A stretch of DNA of 64,000 nucleotides from assembly GCF_900602065.1 (NCBI RefSeq), contig NZ_UWFN01000310.1:186001-250000 (forward strand). The letters run 5' to 3'. A program made the position numbers and the translations under genes. Under the pieces are notes generated by a model. It saw nothing but the letters and a program-made list of their open reading frames with translations, ran no database searches and had not been told where the DNA came from. Below are positions 15,487 through 25,468 of the stretch, in pieces. Source of the stretch: Pseudomonas viridiflava. GTDB taxonomy: Bacteria > Pseudomonadota > Gammaproteobacteria > Pseudomonadales > Pseudomonadaceae. How positions within the stretch are numbered: the stretch's first letter is position 1; the number at the start of each line of letters is the position of its first letter.

Positions 15487-18228
15487 TTACTTCTTGCCCT
15501 TCTTCGCTTGTGCCGGTAACGGCGCGAACAATGCGGCAATGTCTTCGCTTCCCAGCTTCCAGTCACCCGTGACTCTGCCGTCCAGTACCCCAGACGCCAG
15601 CGCCGACTTCTCTTGCTGCAAACGCTGGATTTTTTCTTCCACCGTGCCGCGGGCAATCATCTTGTAGACGAATACCGGTTTGTCCTGACCGATGCGATAA
15701 GCGCGGTCAGTGGCCTGATTTTCGGCTGCCGGATTCCACCACGGATCGTAGTGGATCACGGTATCTGCTGCGGTCAGGTTCAGGCCGGTGCCGCCTGCCT
15801 TCAGACTGATCAGGAAAATCGGCAGCTTGCCCGCCTGGAACGCCTGCACCGGCGTGCGGCGATCGCGTGTCGAGCCGGTGAGCAAGGCGTACTCGATACC
15901 GCGCTGTTTCAATTCGGCTTCGATCAGGGTCAGCATCGAGGTGAATTGAGAGAACAGCAGGATCTTGCGTCCTTCCGAGAGCAGTTCTTCGAACATCTCC
16001 ATCAGGCTTTGCAGTTTGGCCGAATTGCCCTGGCGCGGGTTGGCCGGGGCGCTGTTGACCAGGCGCAAGTCGCAACAGACCTGGCGCAGCTTGAGCAACG
16101 CCTCAAGGATGATGATCTGGCTGCGGGCTACGCCTTTGCGGGTGATCTCGTCGCGGACCTTCTTGTCCATGGCCAGACGCACGGTTTCGTATACATCCCG
16201 CTGAGCTTCATTGAGCTCGACCCAATGGATGATCTCGGTCTTGGGTGGCAGCTCGGTGGCGACCTGTTCCTTGGTGCGACGCAGCAGGAACGGTTTGATC
16301 CGCGCGTTCAAATGCTGAAGGCGCTCCATGTTGCCGTGCTTCTCGATGGGGTTACGGTAGTTGCTGTTGAATTCCTTGCTGCTCCCCAGCCAGCCCGGCA
16401 TCAGGAAGTGAAACAGCGACCACAGTTCGCCCAGATGATTTTCCAGCGGCGTACCGCTAAGGCACAGGCGTTGTCGGGCATTCAGGCTGCGAGCAGCCTG
16501 TGCGGCTTTGCTGTTGGGATTCTTGATGTATTGCGCTTCATCGAGGATCAGCGTGTGCAGTTGCAGCTTCGCAAGCACTTCTTCGTCCCGAGGTAGGAGG
16601 GCATAAGTCGTCAGAATCAGGTCGTACTGGTTCAGATTGTCGAAGTCGGCGTGGCGATTGGCACCATACAGCGCCAGTACCCGCAATTGCGGCGTGAAGT
16701 TCTCGGCCTCGTCCAGCCAGTTGGGAATCAGGCTGGTAGGCATCACCGCCAGTGCGGGACGATCCAGACGTCCTGCCTGTTTCTCCATGAGCAGGTGCGC
16801 CAGGGTCTGCAGGGTTTTGCCCAGCCCCATGTCATCGGCCAATACGCCGCCGACTTCCAGCTCGCGCAGCGACTGCATCCAGCTCAGGCCTTCATGCTGA
16901 TAGCCCCGCAAGGTAGCGTTGAGGCCCTCGGGCACGATGACCGGGGCGTCCTTGATGTTGGCAAGCCGGTCCCCGAACTGGCGCAGACGATCGCCGCCTT
17001 GCCAACTCAGGGGCAAGTCATCGAGCTGCCCGAGGCGCGTCGCGTCGGCGGTGTTCAAGCGCAACGAGTTGCTGCCTTCTTCGCGCCAATAGAAATCGCC
17101 CAAGGTGGCCAGCACCGGTTTCAGGCGACCATAGGGCAGGGCAATCTGCACCGGGCTGCCGCCATTTTGAGTGAAGTGGTTGAGCTGCACGAGCAATTGT
17201 TCGTCGTCACCGCGCTTGGCAATTCCAGCCGCACTCATCAATTCGGGGTGGCTGCGCAAAAGGTTGATCAGTATTGGCAACAGGCTCAGGCGTTCGCCGT
17301 TGACGATGATGCCCAGTTCCAGATCAAACCAGTCACGCTCGGCCTCTTCATCGATGACCGCGTACCAATCGTCCACGGGCGTCACGTCGAAGGCAAAGTC
17401 GTCAGTGATAACGATTTCCCAGCCTTGCTCTTCAAGGTGCGGCAGGTCGTTGAGCACGAAGTGCAGCCATGCCTTGTCGTTGGGCAGGTCGAACATGTCG
17501 CCAGCGGTGTCCGGCAGTGCTTTGCTCTGACGGGTTGCGACCCTGAAGCCCATATCCTGCAAGATCTGGCGTTGCTGTCGTTCCAGTTCGCCCTGGCGAC
17601 GAATACGCAGGGTCTCGGTTTCCAGGTGTTCAATGATGTCGCTTTTCTGGTTAACCAGATCGCTGCCCAGCGAACTGACCAGAATGCTGACATTGGCCGT
17701 GCCGGTGGCGTAATGCTTACCGTAGCCAAAGGCAAGGGCGGCACGGTGCTGAATGTGGCGCTGCATACGGCCGTTGCGTGGCTCGTAAGCGCTGAACTCG
17801 ACACTCGCCAGCATCAGGCGCGGATGCGGCTTGATGTCATCGACCAGTCGTTCAGGCAGGGCGGGCGCTTTTTCGACGCGAGGCGGTTGTATCGAAGGTG
17901 TCGTGTCCAACGCAGCCTGCAAGGCGTTGCGGTTCTGCGGCGCATGAAGGTAAAACAAGGCCGCCACACAATGCTTGCAGTTCTCGCGCACGGGGCACGT
18001 GCATTTGCAGCTCAGAGCATTGGCAAAACGTTGCGGATCCCTGAATTTCAGGGTCTGTGTATAGACCTCCGAACCTGAACCCCTGCACGTGGTGCGTGCC
18101 GAGTCGGGGTTGAGCTCCTCAAGCTGAATACGGCCTTCATGGGCATAGTCAAACCCCCGCTCAACGGTTCTACTGGTAAATAAATCTGTCCACGACCAAG
18201 CGAGGACCTTTTCAAGATTGGACGACAC
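15487..18228 (-). CDS. SNF2-family DEAD/DEAH helicase with SWIM zinc finger
   Basis: A 913-aa Swi2/Snf2 ATPase. Near the N-terminus a SWIM zinc finger is visible as CKCTCPVRENCKHC (~residues 74-87). A SNF2 N-terminal domain follows with Walker A DDMGLGKTLQTL, DEAQ box LILDEAQYIKN and SGTPLENHLGELWSLF. The helicase C domain has LKAGGTGLNLTAADTVIHYDPWWNP and ATDRAYRIGQDKPV. The tail is Lys-rich (AKKGKK). Bacterial SWIM/SNF2 proteins like this are poorly characterised and are probably DNA or nucleoprotein remodelers. It starts ~70 nt upstream of the csiV end on the same strand. Confidence 0.9.
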   Translation of the reverse strand: MSSNLEKVLAWSWTDLFTSRTVERGFDYAHEGRIQLEELNPDSARTTCRGSGSEVYTQTLKFRDPQRFANALSCKCTCPVRENCKHCVAALFYLHAPQNRNALQAALDTTPSIQPPRVEKAPALPERLVDDIKPHPRLMLASVEFSAYEPRNGRMQRHIQHRAALAFGYGKHYATGTANVSILVSSLGSDLVNQKSDIIEHLETETLRIRRQGELERQQRQILQDMGFRVATRQSKALPDTAGDMFDLPNDKAWLHFVLNDLPHLEEQGWEIVITDDFAFDVTPVDDWYAVIDEEAERDWFDLELGIIVNGERLSLLPILINLLRSHPELMSAAGIAKRGDDEQLLVQLNHFTQNGGSPVQIALPYGRLKPVLATLGDFYWREEGSNSLRLNTADATRLGQLDDLPLSWQGGDRLRQFGDRLANIKDAPVIVPEGLNATLRGYQHEGLSWMQSLRELEVGGVLADDMGLGKTLQTLAHLLMEKQAGRLDRPALAVMPTSLIPNWLDEAENFTPQLRVLALYGANRHADFDNLNQYDLILTTYALLPRDEEVLAKLQLHTLILDEAQYIKNPNSKAAQAARSLNARQRLCLSGTPLENHLGELWSLFHFLMPGWLGSSKEFNSNYRNPIEKHGNMERLQHLNARIKPFLLRRTKEQVATELPPKTEIIHWVELNEAQRDVYETVRLAMDKKVRDEITRKGVARSQIIILEALLKLRQVCCDLRLVNSAPANPRQGNSAKLQSLMEMFEELLSEGRKILLFSQFTSMLTLIEAELKQRGIEYALLTGSTRDRRTPVQAFQAGKLPIFLISLKAGGTGLNLTAADTVIHYDPWWNPAAENQATDRAYRIGQDKPVFVYKMIARGTVEEKIQRLQQEKSALASGVLDGRVTGDWKLGSEDIAALFAPLPAQAKKGKK

Positions 18229-18299
18229 AGTTCAGGACAGCCCTACGCCGTAGCGATGCTCGAATGGGAAAAGAAGCACGTGTTGCGCTACTTGAATAA

Positions 18300-18824
18300 T
18301 TACAGGGGCGATACTTTCACCAGCATGGCCAGACTTCCGTGGTCCATGTAGATCAGTTCGCCGTTTTTGACCCGGGTGGTCTGTTTCAGGCGTTCGCTGC
18401 TGGTCAGCACACCGTGGGCATCCAGTTGATTGACCCAGAAGTCTGCCGCGATATCAGTAAAGCGCGCAATGCCTATGCTCAAGGTGCCTTCAATCGGGAA
18501 GTGTGCCCACTGTTCTTCACCGCTGGTGACTGCAACCTTGCCCGGCTCGGCGCTCAGGTTCTGTTGCCAGGCGCGGTGCAGCAAAACTTGATACGTGCCG
18601 CTGGCGTTCAGCTTGTCGGCCAGGTCTTTCAAGGCAATGCCGCGCTCACTCTGCGCATCAATTTTCTGCGCGTTGGCAGCCCAGTGCTCAGGCGCGATCT
18701 GCCGCGTCGCAGCTGGCTCGCCTTGCTGGCGGAACAGGATCATTTCGACCTGAAAATTGCCATCGGCAAAGGCTGCTGGCGCGATCAGCGTCAGCAGCAG
18801 GATGAGTGAGTGAAGCACGCGCAT
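18300..18824 (-). CDS. csiV: CsiV family periplasmic protein
   Basis: A 174-aa exported protein with a clear Sec signal peptide (MRVLHSLILLLTLIAPAAFA|DG). The mature part starts with the CsiV-family pattern FQVEMILFRQ and ends with LIYMDHGSLAMLVKVSPL. In Vibrio, CsiV supports cell-shape integrity through peptidoglycan synthase control. The role in Pseudomonas is not established. A TTG in frame at 18839 overlaps the mfd stop, but the ATG at 18824 has AAGGA 8-9 nt upstream and begins the signal peptide. It lies immediately after mfd, so the two are probably co-transcribed. Confidence 0.85.
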   Translation of the reverse strand: MRVLHSLILLLTLIAPAAFADGNFQVEMILFRQQGEPAATRQIAPEHWAANAQKIDAQSERGIALKDLADKLNASGTYQVLLHRAWQQNLSAEPGKVAVTSGEEQWAHFPIEGTLSIGIARFTDIAADFWVNQLDAHGVLTSSERLKQTTRVKNGELIYMDHGSLAMLVKVSPL

Positions 18825-18835
18825 TGATGAATCCT

Positions 18836-21800
18836 TCAAGTTTTCGGGGTCAGGCGCTCGAACAGCGCCTCAATGGTGTTAAAGCGTTCTTCCGGGCGCT
18901 CCATAGGCACCATGAATTTGAACAGCGTGGCACCTTCGAACTTATAACGGTTGGGTTGGCCCTGAATCAATTTAATCAGGGTCAGTGGATCAACCGGCGT
19001 GTCCGCAGCAAATTCGATACGCCCGCCCTGAGGACCTGCGTCGACCTTCTTGATGCCCAACTGCTCAGCCTGCAATTTGAGCAGGGTAATACGCACCAGG
19101 TGCTTGGTCGGCTCGGGTAACAGGCCGAAGCGATCGATCATCTCGACTTGCAGGTCTTTGAGGCTGTCCTCGTCAGCAGCATTAGCAATGCGCTTGTAGA
19201 GAATCAGGCGTGTATGTACATCCGGCAAATAGGCTTCCGGGATCAACGCAGGTACGCGCAGATTGATTTCCGGACCGCCGCCCAGAGGTTGGTCGAGGTT
19301 TGGCTGTTCGCCCTTGCGGATCGACTTCACTGCGCGCTCAAGCATCTCCATGTAGAGCGTGAAACCGACCGCCTGAATCTGCCCGCTCTGACCGTCGCCC
19401 AGCAGCTCACCCGCGCCGCGAATTTCCAGGTCGTTGGTGGCCAGGACGAACCCGGCACCCAGATCCTGAGTATTCGCGATCGCCTCCAGACGCTTTTCTG
19501 CATCCGGGGTGATTTGCTTGCGTGGCGGTGTCAGCAGATAGGCATAAGCCTGGTGGTGACTGCGTCCGACCCGGCCGCGCAACTGGTGCAATTGCGCCAG
19601 ACCGAATTTGTCGGCGCGCTCGATGATGATGGTGTTGGCGCTCGGTACGTCGATACCGGTTTCGATAATGGTCGACGCGATCAGCACGTTGAAGCGTTTG
19701 TGATAGAAGTCGCTCATCACCTGTTCAAGTTCGCGCTCACGCATTTGCCCGTGGCCGATACCGATACGCGCTTCAGGCACCAGTTCGGCCAGATCTGCCG
19801 CGCATTTTTCGATGGTCTTCACATCGTTGTGCAGGTAGTAAACCTGTCCACCGCGCAGCAACTCGCGCAGCAAGGCTTCTTTGACCGTCGGCTTGTTCTG
19901 TTCCATGACAAAGGTGCGCACCGACAGGCGTCGAGCCGGTGGCGTGGCGATGATCGACAGGTCGCGCATGCCCGATACGGCCATGTTCAGCGTGCGCGGG
20001 ATCGGCGTCGCTGTCAGGGTCAGAATATCGACTTCGCTGCGCAGCGCTTTGAGCTGTTCTTTCTGACGCACACCAAAGCGGTGTTCTTCGTCGATGATGA
20101 CCAGCCCCAGATTCTTGATCTTGACGTCATCCTGCAGCAGCTTGTGGGTGCCGATGACGATGTCGATCTTGCCTTCTGCCAGGTCGGCAACCGCTGCGTT
20201 GACTTCCTTGGCCGATTTGAAGCGACTCATTACTTCGACGCTCACCGGCCAATCGGCAAAGCGGTCGCGGAAGCTGTTGTAGTGCTGTTGAGCGAGCAGG
20301 GTGGTCGGCACCAGAATCGCGACCTGACGACCGCCGTGCACGGCGATGAATGCGGCACGCATGGCCACTTCGGTCTTGCCGAAACCCACGTCGCCACAGA
20401 CCAGGCGGTCCATGGGTTTTGGCGCGAGCATGTCGGCGCGCACGGCGTCGATGGTGGTTTGCTGGTCTGGCGTTTCTTCGAACGGAAAGCCCGCGCTGAA
20501 CGTGGCGTAGTCGGCTTTGGGGTCGGCAAACGCGTAACCTTCGCGGGCGGCGCGGCGGGCATAAATATCAAGCAGCTCGGCGGCGACGTCGCGCACTTGT
20601 TCGGCGGCTTTGCGTTTGGCTTTCTGCCAGGTTTCCGAGCCCAGTCGGTGCAGCGGCGCCAGCGCGTCATCGCTGCCGGTGTAGCGCGCAATCAGATGCA
20701 GGTTGGCCACCGGGACGTACAGCTTGGCGTCCTCGGCGTAAGCCAGCATCAGAAACTCGGCGACCTGATTTTCAACTTCCAGCGTCGCCAGGCCCAGATA
20801 ACGCCCCACGCCATGGTCGATGTGCACCACCGGTGCGCCTTCGCGCAGCTCGGTAAGGTTTTTGATCACTGCATCGTTATTGCCGCCGTCGGTGCGTTTC
20901 TCCCTGCGTCGACGCTGCATGACGCGCTGGCCAAACAACGGGCTTTCAGCGATCAGGGCGATAGCAGGCTTTTCGAGCAGCAGGCCGTCGTCAAGCGGCG
21001 CGATGGTGATCGACAGGCGATCCTTGCCCTCAACGAAATCATTCCAGCTGTCGACGGTTTTGGGTCGCAGCTTCAGGCGTTCGAGCAGCTCCAGCAACAC
21101 TTCGCGGCGACCGGCCGATTCCGCGGTGAACAGAATGCGGCCGTCAAACTCTTCAATGAACTTCGACAGTGCTGCCAGCGGCTGATTGGCCTTGGCCTCA
21201 ATGGCCAGCTCCGGCAGCAGGTGTGCCGGGAAACGCTCGCGGCCAACGCCGGTTTCGACGTCCTGCTGGCTCGCGACGACCCTTGGCCAGCTTTTAAGGC
21301 GGGCAAAGCAGTCTTCCACGGGCAGGAAAAGTTCAGCGGGAGGTAATAGAGGGCGTTCCGGGTCGACGCGGCGCTCTTCATAGCGGTTGCGTACGTCGTT
21401 CCAGAAGTTTTCGGCGGCCTGTTCAATGCCCGGCAGGGAGAAAACCTGTGTGTCCTGAGGCAGATAGTCGAACAGGGTCGAGGTTTCTTCAAAGAACAAC
21501 GGCAGGTAATACTCGATACCGGCCGGTGTAATGCCACTGCTCAGGTCCTGAAAGATCGGGCTGCGGCGGAAATCTACATCGAAGCGTTCGCGAAAGCGCG
21601 CCTTGAAACGGGTGACTTCTTCCTTCTGCAGCGGGAATTCCCGTGCAGGCAACAGGCGCACCGACTCGACTTTATCGATGGAGCGCTGGTTTTCAGGATC
21701 GAAAGTGCGCAGCGTTTCAATTTCATCATCGAACAGGTCGATCCGGTACGGCAGTTTGCTGCCCATCGGGAACAGGTCGATGAGGTTGCCGCGTACAGTG

Positions 21801-22285
21801 AATTCGCCGTGCTCATAAACCGTATCGACGTAGCGATAACCGCTGGCTTCCAGGCGCGTGCGCATCGCTTCGATATCGAGTTTCTGGCCGATATCCAGCA
21901 CCAGACTGCTGCCGAGCAGGAATTTGGTCGGTGCCAGTCTATGTAGGGCCGTGGTGATCGGCACTACCAGAACGCCATGGTCGAGCTCTGGCAAGCGATA
22001 GAGGCTCGCAATCCGCTGGGAAATGATGTCCTGGTGCGGCGAGAACAAATCGTAGGGCAGGGTTTCCCAGTCCGGGAAATGCAGCACCGGCAAGCTGGGC
22101 GCGAAGAACTTCAGCTCTTGCTCGAGTCGCTCGGCACTTTGGCTGTCGGCGGTCAAAAGCAGGGTGAAGCGCTTGGCTGCACTGGCTGCTTCGGCAATCG
22201 CCAGGCTCAGCGCGGCACCGGGAAGGTTGCCCCAGTGTTGTTTGCCTGCAGCGGCAGGGAGTAGCGGTAGGCGCAGAACAGGCAC
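18836..22285 (-). CDS. mfd: Transcription-repair coupling factor Mfd
   Basis: A DNA translocase that removes stalled RNA polymerase and recruits UvrA. It has 1149 aa from the chosen GTG start. The UvrB-like N-terminal module includes HFPDWETLPYDLFSPHQDIISQR. The RNAP-interacting domain starts VVHIDHGVGRYLGL. The translocase has Walker A CGDVGFGKTEVAMRAAF, DEEHRFGVRQKE, TATPIPRTL and QLRGRVGR. A C-terminal UvrA-binding repressor domain (LPEAYLPDVHTRLILYKR) follows. A TTG at 22345 would add 20 residues. The GTG at 22285 has GGAG ~11 nt upstream and gives the family N-terminus (xPVLRLPLLP). It is divergent from gap. Confidence 0.96.
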   Translation of the reverse strand: MPVLRLPLLPAAAGKQHWGNLPGAALSLAIAEAASAAKRFTLLLTADSQSAERLEQELKFFAPSLPVLHFPDWETLPYDLFSPHQDIISQRIASLYRLPELDHGVLVVPITTALHRLAPTKFLLGSSLVLDIGQKLDIEAMRTRLEASGYRYVDTVYEHGEFTVRGNLIDLFPMGSKLPYRIDLFDDEIETLRTFDPENQRSIDKVESVRLLPAREFPLQKEEVTRFKARFRERFDVDFRRSPIFQDLSSGITPAGIEYYLPLFFEETSTLFDYLPQDTQVFSLPGIEQAAENFWNDVRNRYEERRVDPERPLLPPAELFLPVEDCFARLKSWPRVVASQQDVETGVGRERFPAHLLPELAIEAKANQPLAALSKFIEEFDGRILFTAESAGRREVLLELLERLKLRPKTVDSWNDFVEGKDRLSITIAPLDDGLLLEKPAIALIAESPLFGQRVMQRRRREKRTDGGNNDAVIKNLTELREGAPVVHIDHGVGRYLGLATLEVENQVAEFLMLAYAEDAKLYVPVANLHLIARYTGSDDALAPLHRLGSETWQKAKRKAAEQVRDVAAELLDIYARRAAREGYAFADPKADYATFSAGFPFEETPDQQTTIDAVRADMLAPKPMDRLVCGDVGFGKTEVAMRAAFIAVHGGRQVAILVPTTLLAQQHYNSFRDRFADWPVSVEVMSRFKSAKEVNAAVADLAEGKIDIVIGTHKLLQDDVKIKNLGLVIIDEEHRFGVRQKEQLKALRSEVDILTLTATPIPRTLNMAVSGMRDLSIIATPPARRLSVRTFVMEQNKPTVKEALLRELLRGGQVYYLHNDVKTIEKCAADLAELVPEARIGIGHGQMRERELEQVMSDFYHKRFNVLIASTIIETGIDVPSANTIIIERADKFGLAQLHQLRGRVGRSHHQAYAYLLTPPRKQITPDAEKRLEAIANTQDLGAGFVLATNDLEIRGAGELLGDGQSGQIQAVGFTLYMEMLERAVKSIRKGEQPNLDQPLGGGPEINLRVPALIPEAYLPDVHTRLILYKRIANAADEDSLKDLQVEMIDRFGLLPEPTKHLVRITLLKLQAEQLGIKKVDAGPQGGRIEFAADTPVDPLTLIKLIQGQPNRYKFEGATLFKFMVPMERPEERFNTIEALFERLTPKT

Positions 22286-22516
22286 GGAAGATTGAGCTCC
22301 AAGCGTTGCGACGAGGGCCGCGATTGTACCGGGGGACAGGTGCAAATGTCAGGTCTAAGACTACGCTGTGATGCAGAAGTGCACGCCCGGACATTTTCTG
22401 AAGTGCAGCGGAACAAAATGTAGTGCTCGCTGATCTGACAACGGCGCATTGCCCTTAAACAAAGGCGGCGGCATAATGTAGCCCCTTTTTTCAGCCCCTA
22501 CATGTGGAAGGTTCCC

Positions 22517-23965
22517 GTGACTCAGAAGCCCGACCAGTGTCTTGGTGAATGGATCGATCGTGAAGCCCTCGCCGAGGCGATGATCCCGCTTATCGGTCAG
22601 CTCTACCGCAACAACAATGTGGTGAGTTCGATCTATGGCCGCAGCCTGATCAACCGTTCGGTTATCGCGATTCTCAAAGCTCACCGCTTTGCGCGTCACC
22701 GTCAGTCCGATGCAAGCGAGTTGTCCGTACACGAGACTTTCCCGCTCGTTAAAGCCATGAGCGAGCTGAAACTGGGCGCCGCCTCGGTGGATCTCGGCAA
22801 GCTGGCTGTCAAGTTCAAGACTGAAGGCAATGGCCGTACCGCCGAAGAGTTCGTCCGTGAAGAACTGGCCGAACTGGTGGGTCAACAAAACGCTTCGCCA
22901 CGTAAAGGCACCGACGTTGTGCTGTACGGTTTTGGCCGGATCGGTCGCCTGCTGGCGCGCATCCTGATCGAAAAAACCGGCGGCGGCGATGGTCTGCGTC
23001 TGCGTGCAATCGTCGTCCGTAAAGGCGCCGAGAACGATCTGGTCAAGCGTGCGAGCCTGCTGCGTCGTGACTCGGTGCACGGTCCTTTCGATGGCACCAT
23101 CACCATTGATGAAGCCAACAGCACCATTACTGCCAACGGCAACCTGATTCAGGTGATCTACGCCAAGAACCCGACCGAGGTGGATTACACCCAGTACGGT
23201 ATCAAGGACGCACTGCTGGTGGATAACACCGGTGTATGGCGTGATGCCGATGGTCTGGGTCAGCACCTTTCGTGCCCGGGCATCGATCGTGTGGTCCTGA
23301 CTGCACCTGGCAAAGGCAAGCTGAAGAACATCGTGCACGGTATCAATCACGGTGAAATCACAGCTGACGACAAGATTGTTTCTGCGGCTTCCTGCACCAC
23401 CAACGCCATTGTGCCGGTGCTCAAGGCAGTCAACGACAAGTTCGGCATCGTCAATGGTCACGTTGAAACCGTTCACTCGTACACCAACGACCAGAACCTG
23501 ATCGACAACTTCCATAAAGGCGATCGTCGTGGCCGTAGCGCCGCGTTGAACATGGTGATTACCGAGACCGGTGCTGCCACTGCTGCTGCCAAGGCGCTGC
23601 CTGAACTGGCTGGCAAACTGACCGGCAACGCGATCCGTGTCCCTACGCCGAACGTTTCCATGGCGATTCTCAACCTGAACCTTGAGAAGGCGACCACTCG
23701 CGAAGAAATGAACGAGTACCTGCGTTACATGGCGCTGCACTCGGACCTGCACAAGCAGATCGACTTCGTGAACTCTCAGGAAGTGGTTTCCACTGACTTC
23801 GTGGGTTCGCGCCACGCTGGTGTAGTGGATGCTGAAGCAACCATCGCCAACGATAACCGCGTTGTTCTGTACGTCTGGTACGACAACGAATTCGGTTACA
23901 GCTGCCAGGTAGTTCGTGTGATGGAAGACATGGCGGGCGTTAACCCACCAGCGTTTCCGCGCTAA
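22517..23965 (+). CDS. gap: Glyceraldehyde-3-phosphate dehydrogenase, N-terminally extended type
   Basis: Oxidises glyceraldehyde-3-phosphate to 1,3-bisphosphoglycerate with NAD(P). It has 482 aa, about 130-140 more than ordinary GAPDH. The extra N-terminal domain (LGEWIDREALAEAMIPLIGQ...EELAELVGQQN) precedes the Rossmann loop VVLYGFGRIGRLLARI. The catalytic Cys lies in AASCTTNAIVPVL (~residue 290). YDNEFGYSCQVVR near the end contains the conserved YDNE. Pseudomonads often carry this long GAPDH divergent from mfd, presumably for gluconeogenesis. The first ATG (22502) overlaps the ribosome site GGAAGG, so I chose GTG at 22517. Confidence 0.93.
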   Translation: MTQKPDQCLGEWIDREALAEAMIPLIGQLYRNNNVVSSIYGRSLINRSVIAILKAHRFARHRQSDASELSVHETFPLVKAMSELKLGAASVDLGKLAVKFKTEGNGRTAEEFVREELAELVGQQNASPRKGTDVVLYGFGRIGRLLARILIEKTGGGDGLRLRAIVVRKGAENDLVKRASLLRRDSVHGPFDGTITIDEANSTITANGNLIQVIYAKNPTEVDYTQYGIKDALLVDNTGVWRDADGLGQHLSCPGIDRVVLTAPGKGKLKNIVHGINHGEITADDKIVSAASCTTNAIVPVLKAVNDKFGIVNGHVETVHSYTNDQNLIDNFHKGDRRGRSAALNMVITETGAATAAAKALPELAGKLTGNAIRVPTPNVSMAILNLNLEKATTREEMNEYLRYMALHSDLHKQIDFVNSQEVVSTDFVGSRHAGVVDAEATIANDNRVVLYVWYDNEFGYSCQVVRVMEDMAGVNPPAFPR

Positions 23966-24006
23966 GAGTAGCTACAAGCTTTAAGCGGCAAGCTACAAGC
24001 AGCAAC

Positions 24007-24049
24007 AAAAACGCCCCGACCGGGTAACTGGTCGGGGCGTTTTTTGTTG
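24007..24049 (+). terminator. Terminator of gap
   Basis: A strong hairpin AACGCCCCGACC...GGTCGGGGCGTT with an 8-nt loop and a following T-run lies ~42 nt after the gap stop. Just upstream, 23971-24001 carries small direct repeats of AGCTACAAGC. Confidence 0.92.
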
Positions 24050-24074
24050 TGCTGGCGGGTTGCGACTATCCCCT

Positions 24075-24161
24075 GTGGGAGCGGTGCTTGCCCGCGATAA
24101 GGACGACTTGATCTAAAGTGAACCGCGTCCAGCCTTATCGCGGGCAAGCACCGCTCCCACA
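24075..24161. repeat. Inverted repeat, TGTGGGAGC type, copy 2
   Basis: Perfect 29-nt arms begin TGTGGGAGCGGTGCTTGCCC and end GGCAAGCACCGCTCCCACA. They flank a 29-nt loop between the convergent genes gap and citA. Confidence 0.85.
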
Positions 24162-24175
24162 TGTACGGGGCTTAC

Positions 24176-25468
24176 TCAGCCAGCAGTCACGGCCTCGGGC
24201 GCTTGCAGCTTCTGGCCGCCTTTGCGGAACAGCACCAATGTAGCCACCAGACCCAGCACCGCGGCGCCCGTCAGCCAGATCCCCGGCGCTGCCTTGTTAT
24301 CCAGGGCGTGAATCAGGTAAGTACAAGCAGCCGGGGTGAAGCCGCCGAAGGTCGCAGTTGCCAGGCTGTAGGCCAGGGAGAAGCCGGTCGTGCGCACTTC
24401 CACTGGCATGATTTCGGTCAGGGCAACCACCATTGCGCCGTTGTACGAGCCGTACAGGAAGGACAGCCACAGTTCGACCATCAGCAGGTTGCCGAAACTT
24501 GGGTTGGCCACCAGCCAGGACAGGGCAGGGTAGGCTGTCGCAATGGCGAGCACGGTCGCCCCCAGCAATAGCGGTTTGCGACCGATACGGTCGGACAGCG
24601 CGCCCATCACCGGCAGCCAGATGAAGTTCGATATCCCGACAAAAACCGTCACGATCAGGCTGTCGAGATCGGACAGGTGCAGCTCGTTTTTACCAAACGT
24701 CGGCGTGTAGGCGGTAATCAGGTAGAAAGACACGGTGGTCATGATTACCAGTGCCATACCGCCGATCACCAGACCGAAATTCTGACCAATCGAGCGCACC
24801 ACTTCTTTAAGCGTGGGGCGATGAGTGCGGGCCTGGAATTCCGGTGTTTCTTCCATGGAGCGACGAATCACGAAGATCACCGGTACGATCAGGCAGCCGA
24901 TCAGGAACGGCACGCGCCAGCCCCATTCACCCATTTCTTCCGGGCTCAACCAGTGATTCAGGCCTACACCCAGCAGGCCAGCGAAGACCACGGCTGCCTG
25001 CTGGCTGGCGGACTGCCAACTGACGAAGAAGCCCTTACGGCCCGGCGTGGAGATTTCAGCCAGATAAACCGATACACCACCCAGTTCAACGCCAGCCGAG
25101 AAGCCTTGCAGCAAACGACCCAGCAGCACCAGCAGCGGTGCGGCGACGCCTAGCGTTGCATAACCCGGCACGCAGGCAATCAGCACCGTACCCATTGCCA
25201 TCATCGCCAAGGTCACGACCAGGCCTTTTTTACGGCCGTGACGGTCGATGTAAGCGCCGAGAAAGATCGCACCCAGTGGGCGCATGAGAAAACCGGCACC
25301 AAAGGTGGCCAACGAAAGCATCAGGGACGCAAACGCGCTGTCGGAAGGGAAGAAGGTTTTGGCGATGGCAGTGGCGTAAAAGCCGTAGACCATGAAGTCA
25401 AACATTTCAAGGAAGTTGCCGCTGACAACGCGAAAAATCGCTTTGCCTTTGCCGGTGTTTGAGGCCAT
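24176..25468 (-). CDS. citA: MFS transporter, MHS family (citrate/tricarballylate:H+ symporter type)
   Basis: A 430-aa inner-membrane protein with 12 predicted helices. The N-terminus (KAIFRVVSGNFLEMFDFMVYGFYATAIAKTFFPS) and GRLLQGFSAGVELGGVSVYLAEI match the CitA/TcuC citrate and tricarballylate proton symporters of enteric bacteria, as I recall those sequences. Other family marks are YIDRHGRKKGL in the first loop and LSDRIGRKPLLLG in the central loop. Citrate is the likely substrate, though related dicarboxylates cannot be excluded. It is a single gene, convergent with gap, with a long leader region upstream. Confidence 0.85.
   Translation of the reverse strand: MASNTGKGKAIFRVVSGNFLEMFDFMVYGFYATAIAKTFFPSDSAFASLMLSLATFGAGFLMRPLGAIFLGAYIDRHGRKKGLVVTLAMMAMGTVLIACVPGYATLGVAAPLLVLLGRLLQGFSAGVELGGVSVYLAEISTPGRKGFFVSWQSASQQAAVVFAGLLGVGLNHWLSPEEMGEWGWRVPFLIGCLIVPVIFVIRRSMEETPEFQARTHRPTLKEVVRSIGQNFGLVIGGMALVIMTTVSFYLITAYTPTFGKNELHLSDLDSLIVTVFVGISNFIWLPVMGALSDRIGRKPLLLGATVLAIATAYPALSWLVANPSFGNLLMVELWLSFLYGSYNGAMVVALTEIMPVEVRTTGFSLAYSLATATFGGFTPAACTYLIHALDNKAAPGIWLTGAAVLGLVATLVLFRKGGQKLQAPEAVTAG

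Noticed and set aside
16651..18078. Long plus-strand frame opposite the SNF2 helicase
   Set aside because: An antisense shadow of a gene with intact helicase motifs. It has no ribosome site or family features. The 19148-21346 frame opposite mfd is rejected for the same reason.
23971..24001. Short AGCTACAAGC repeats after gap as a mobile element end
   Set aside because: Only two to three imperfect 10-mers are present without inverted ends or target duplication.
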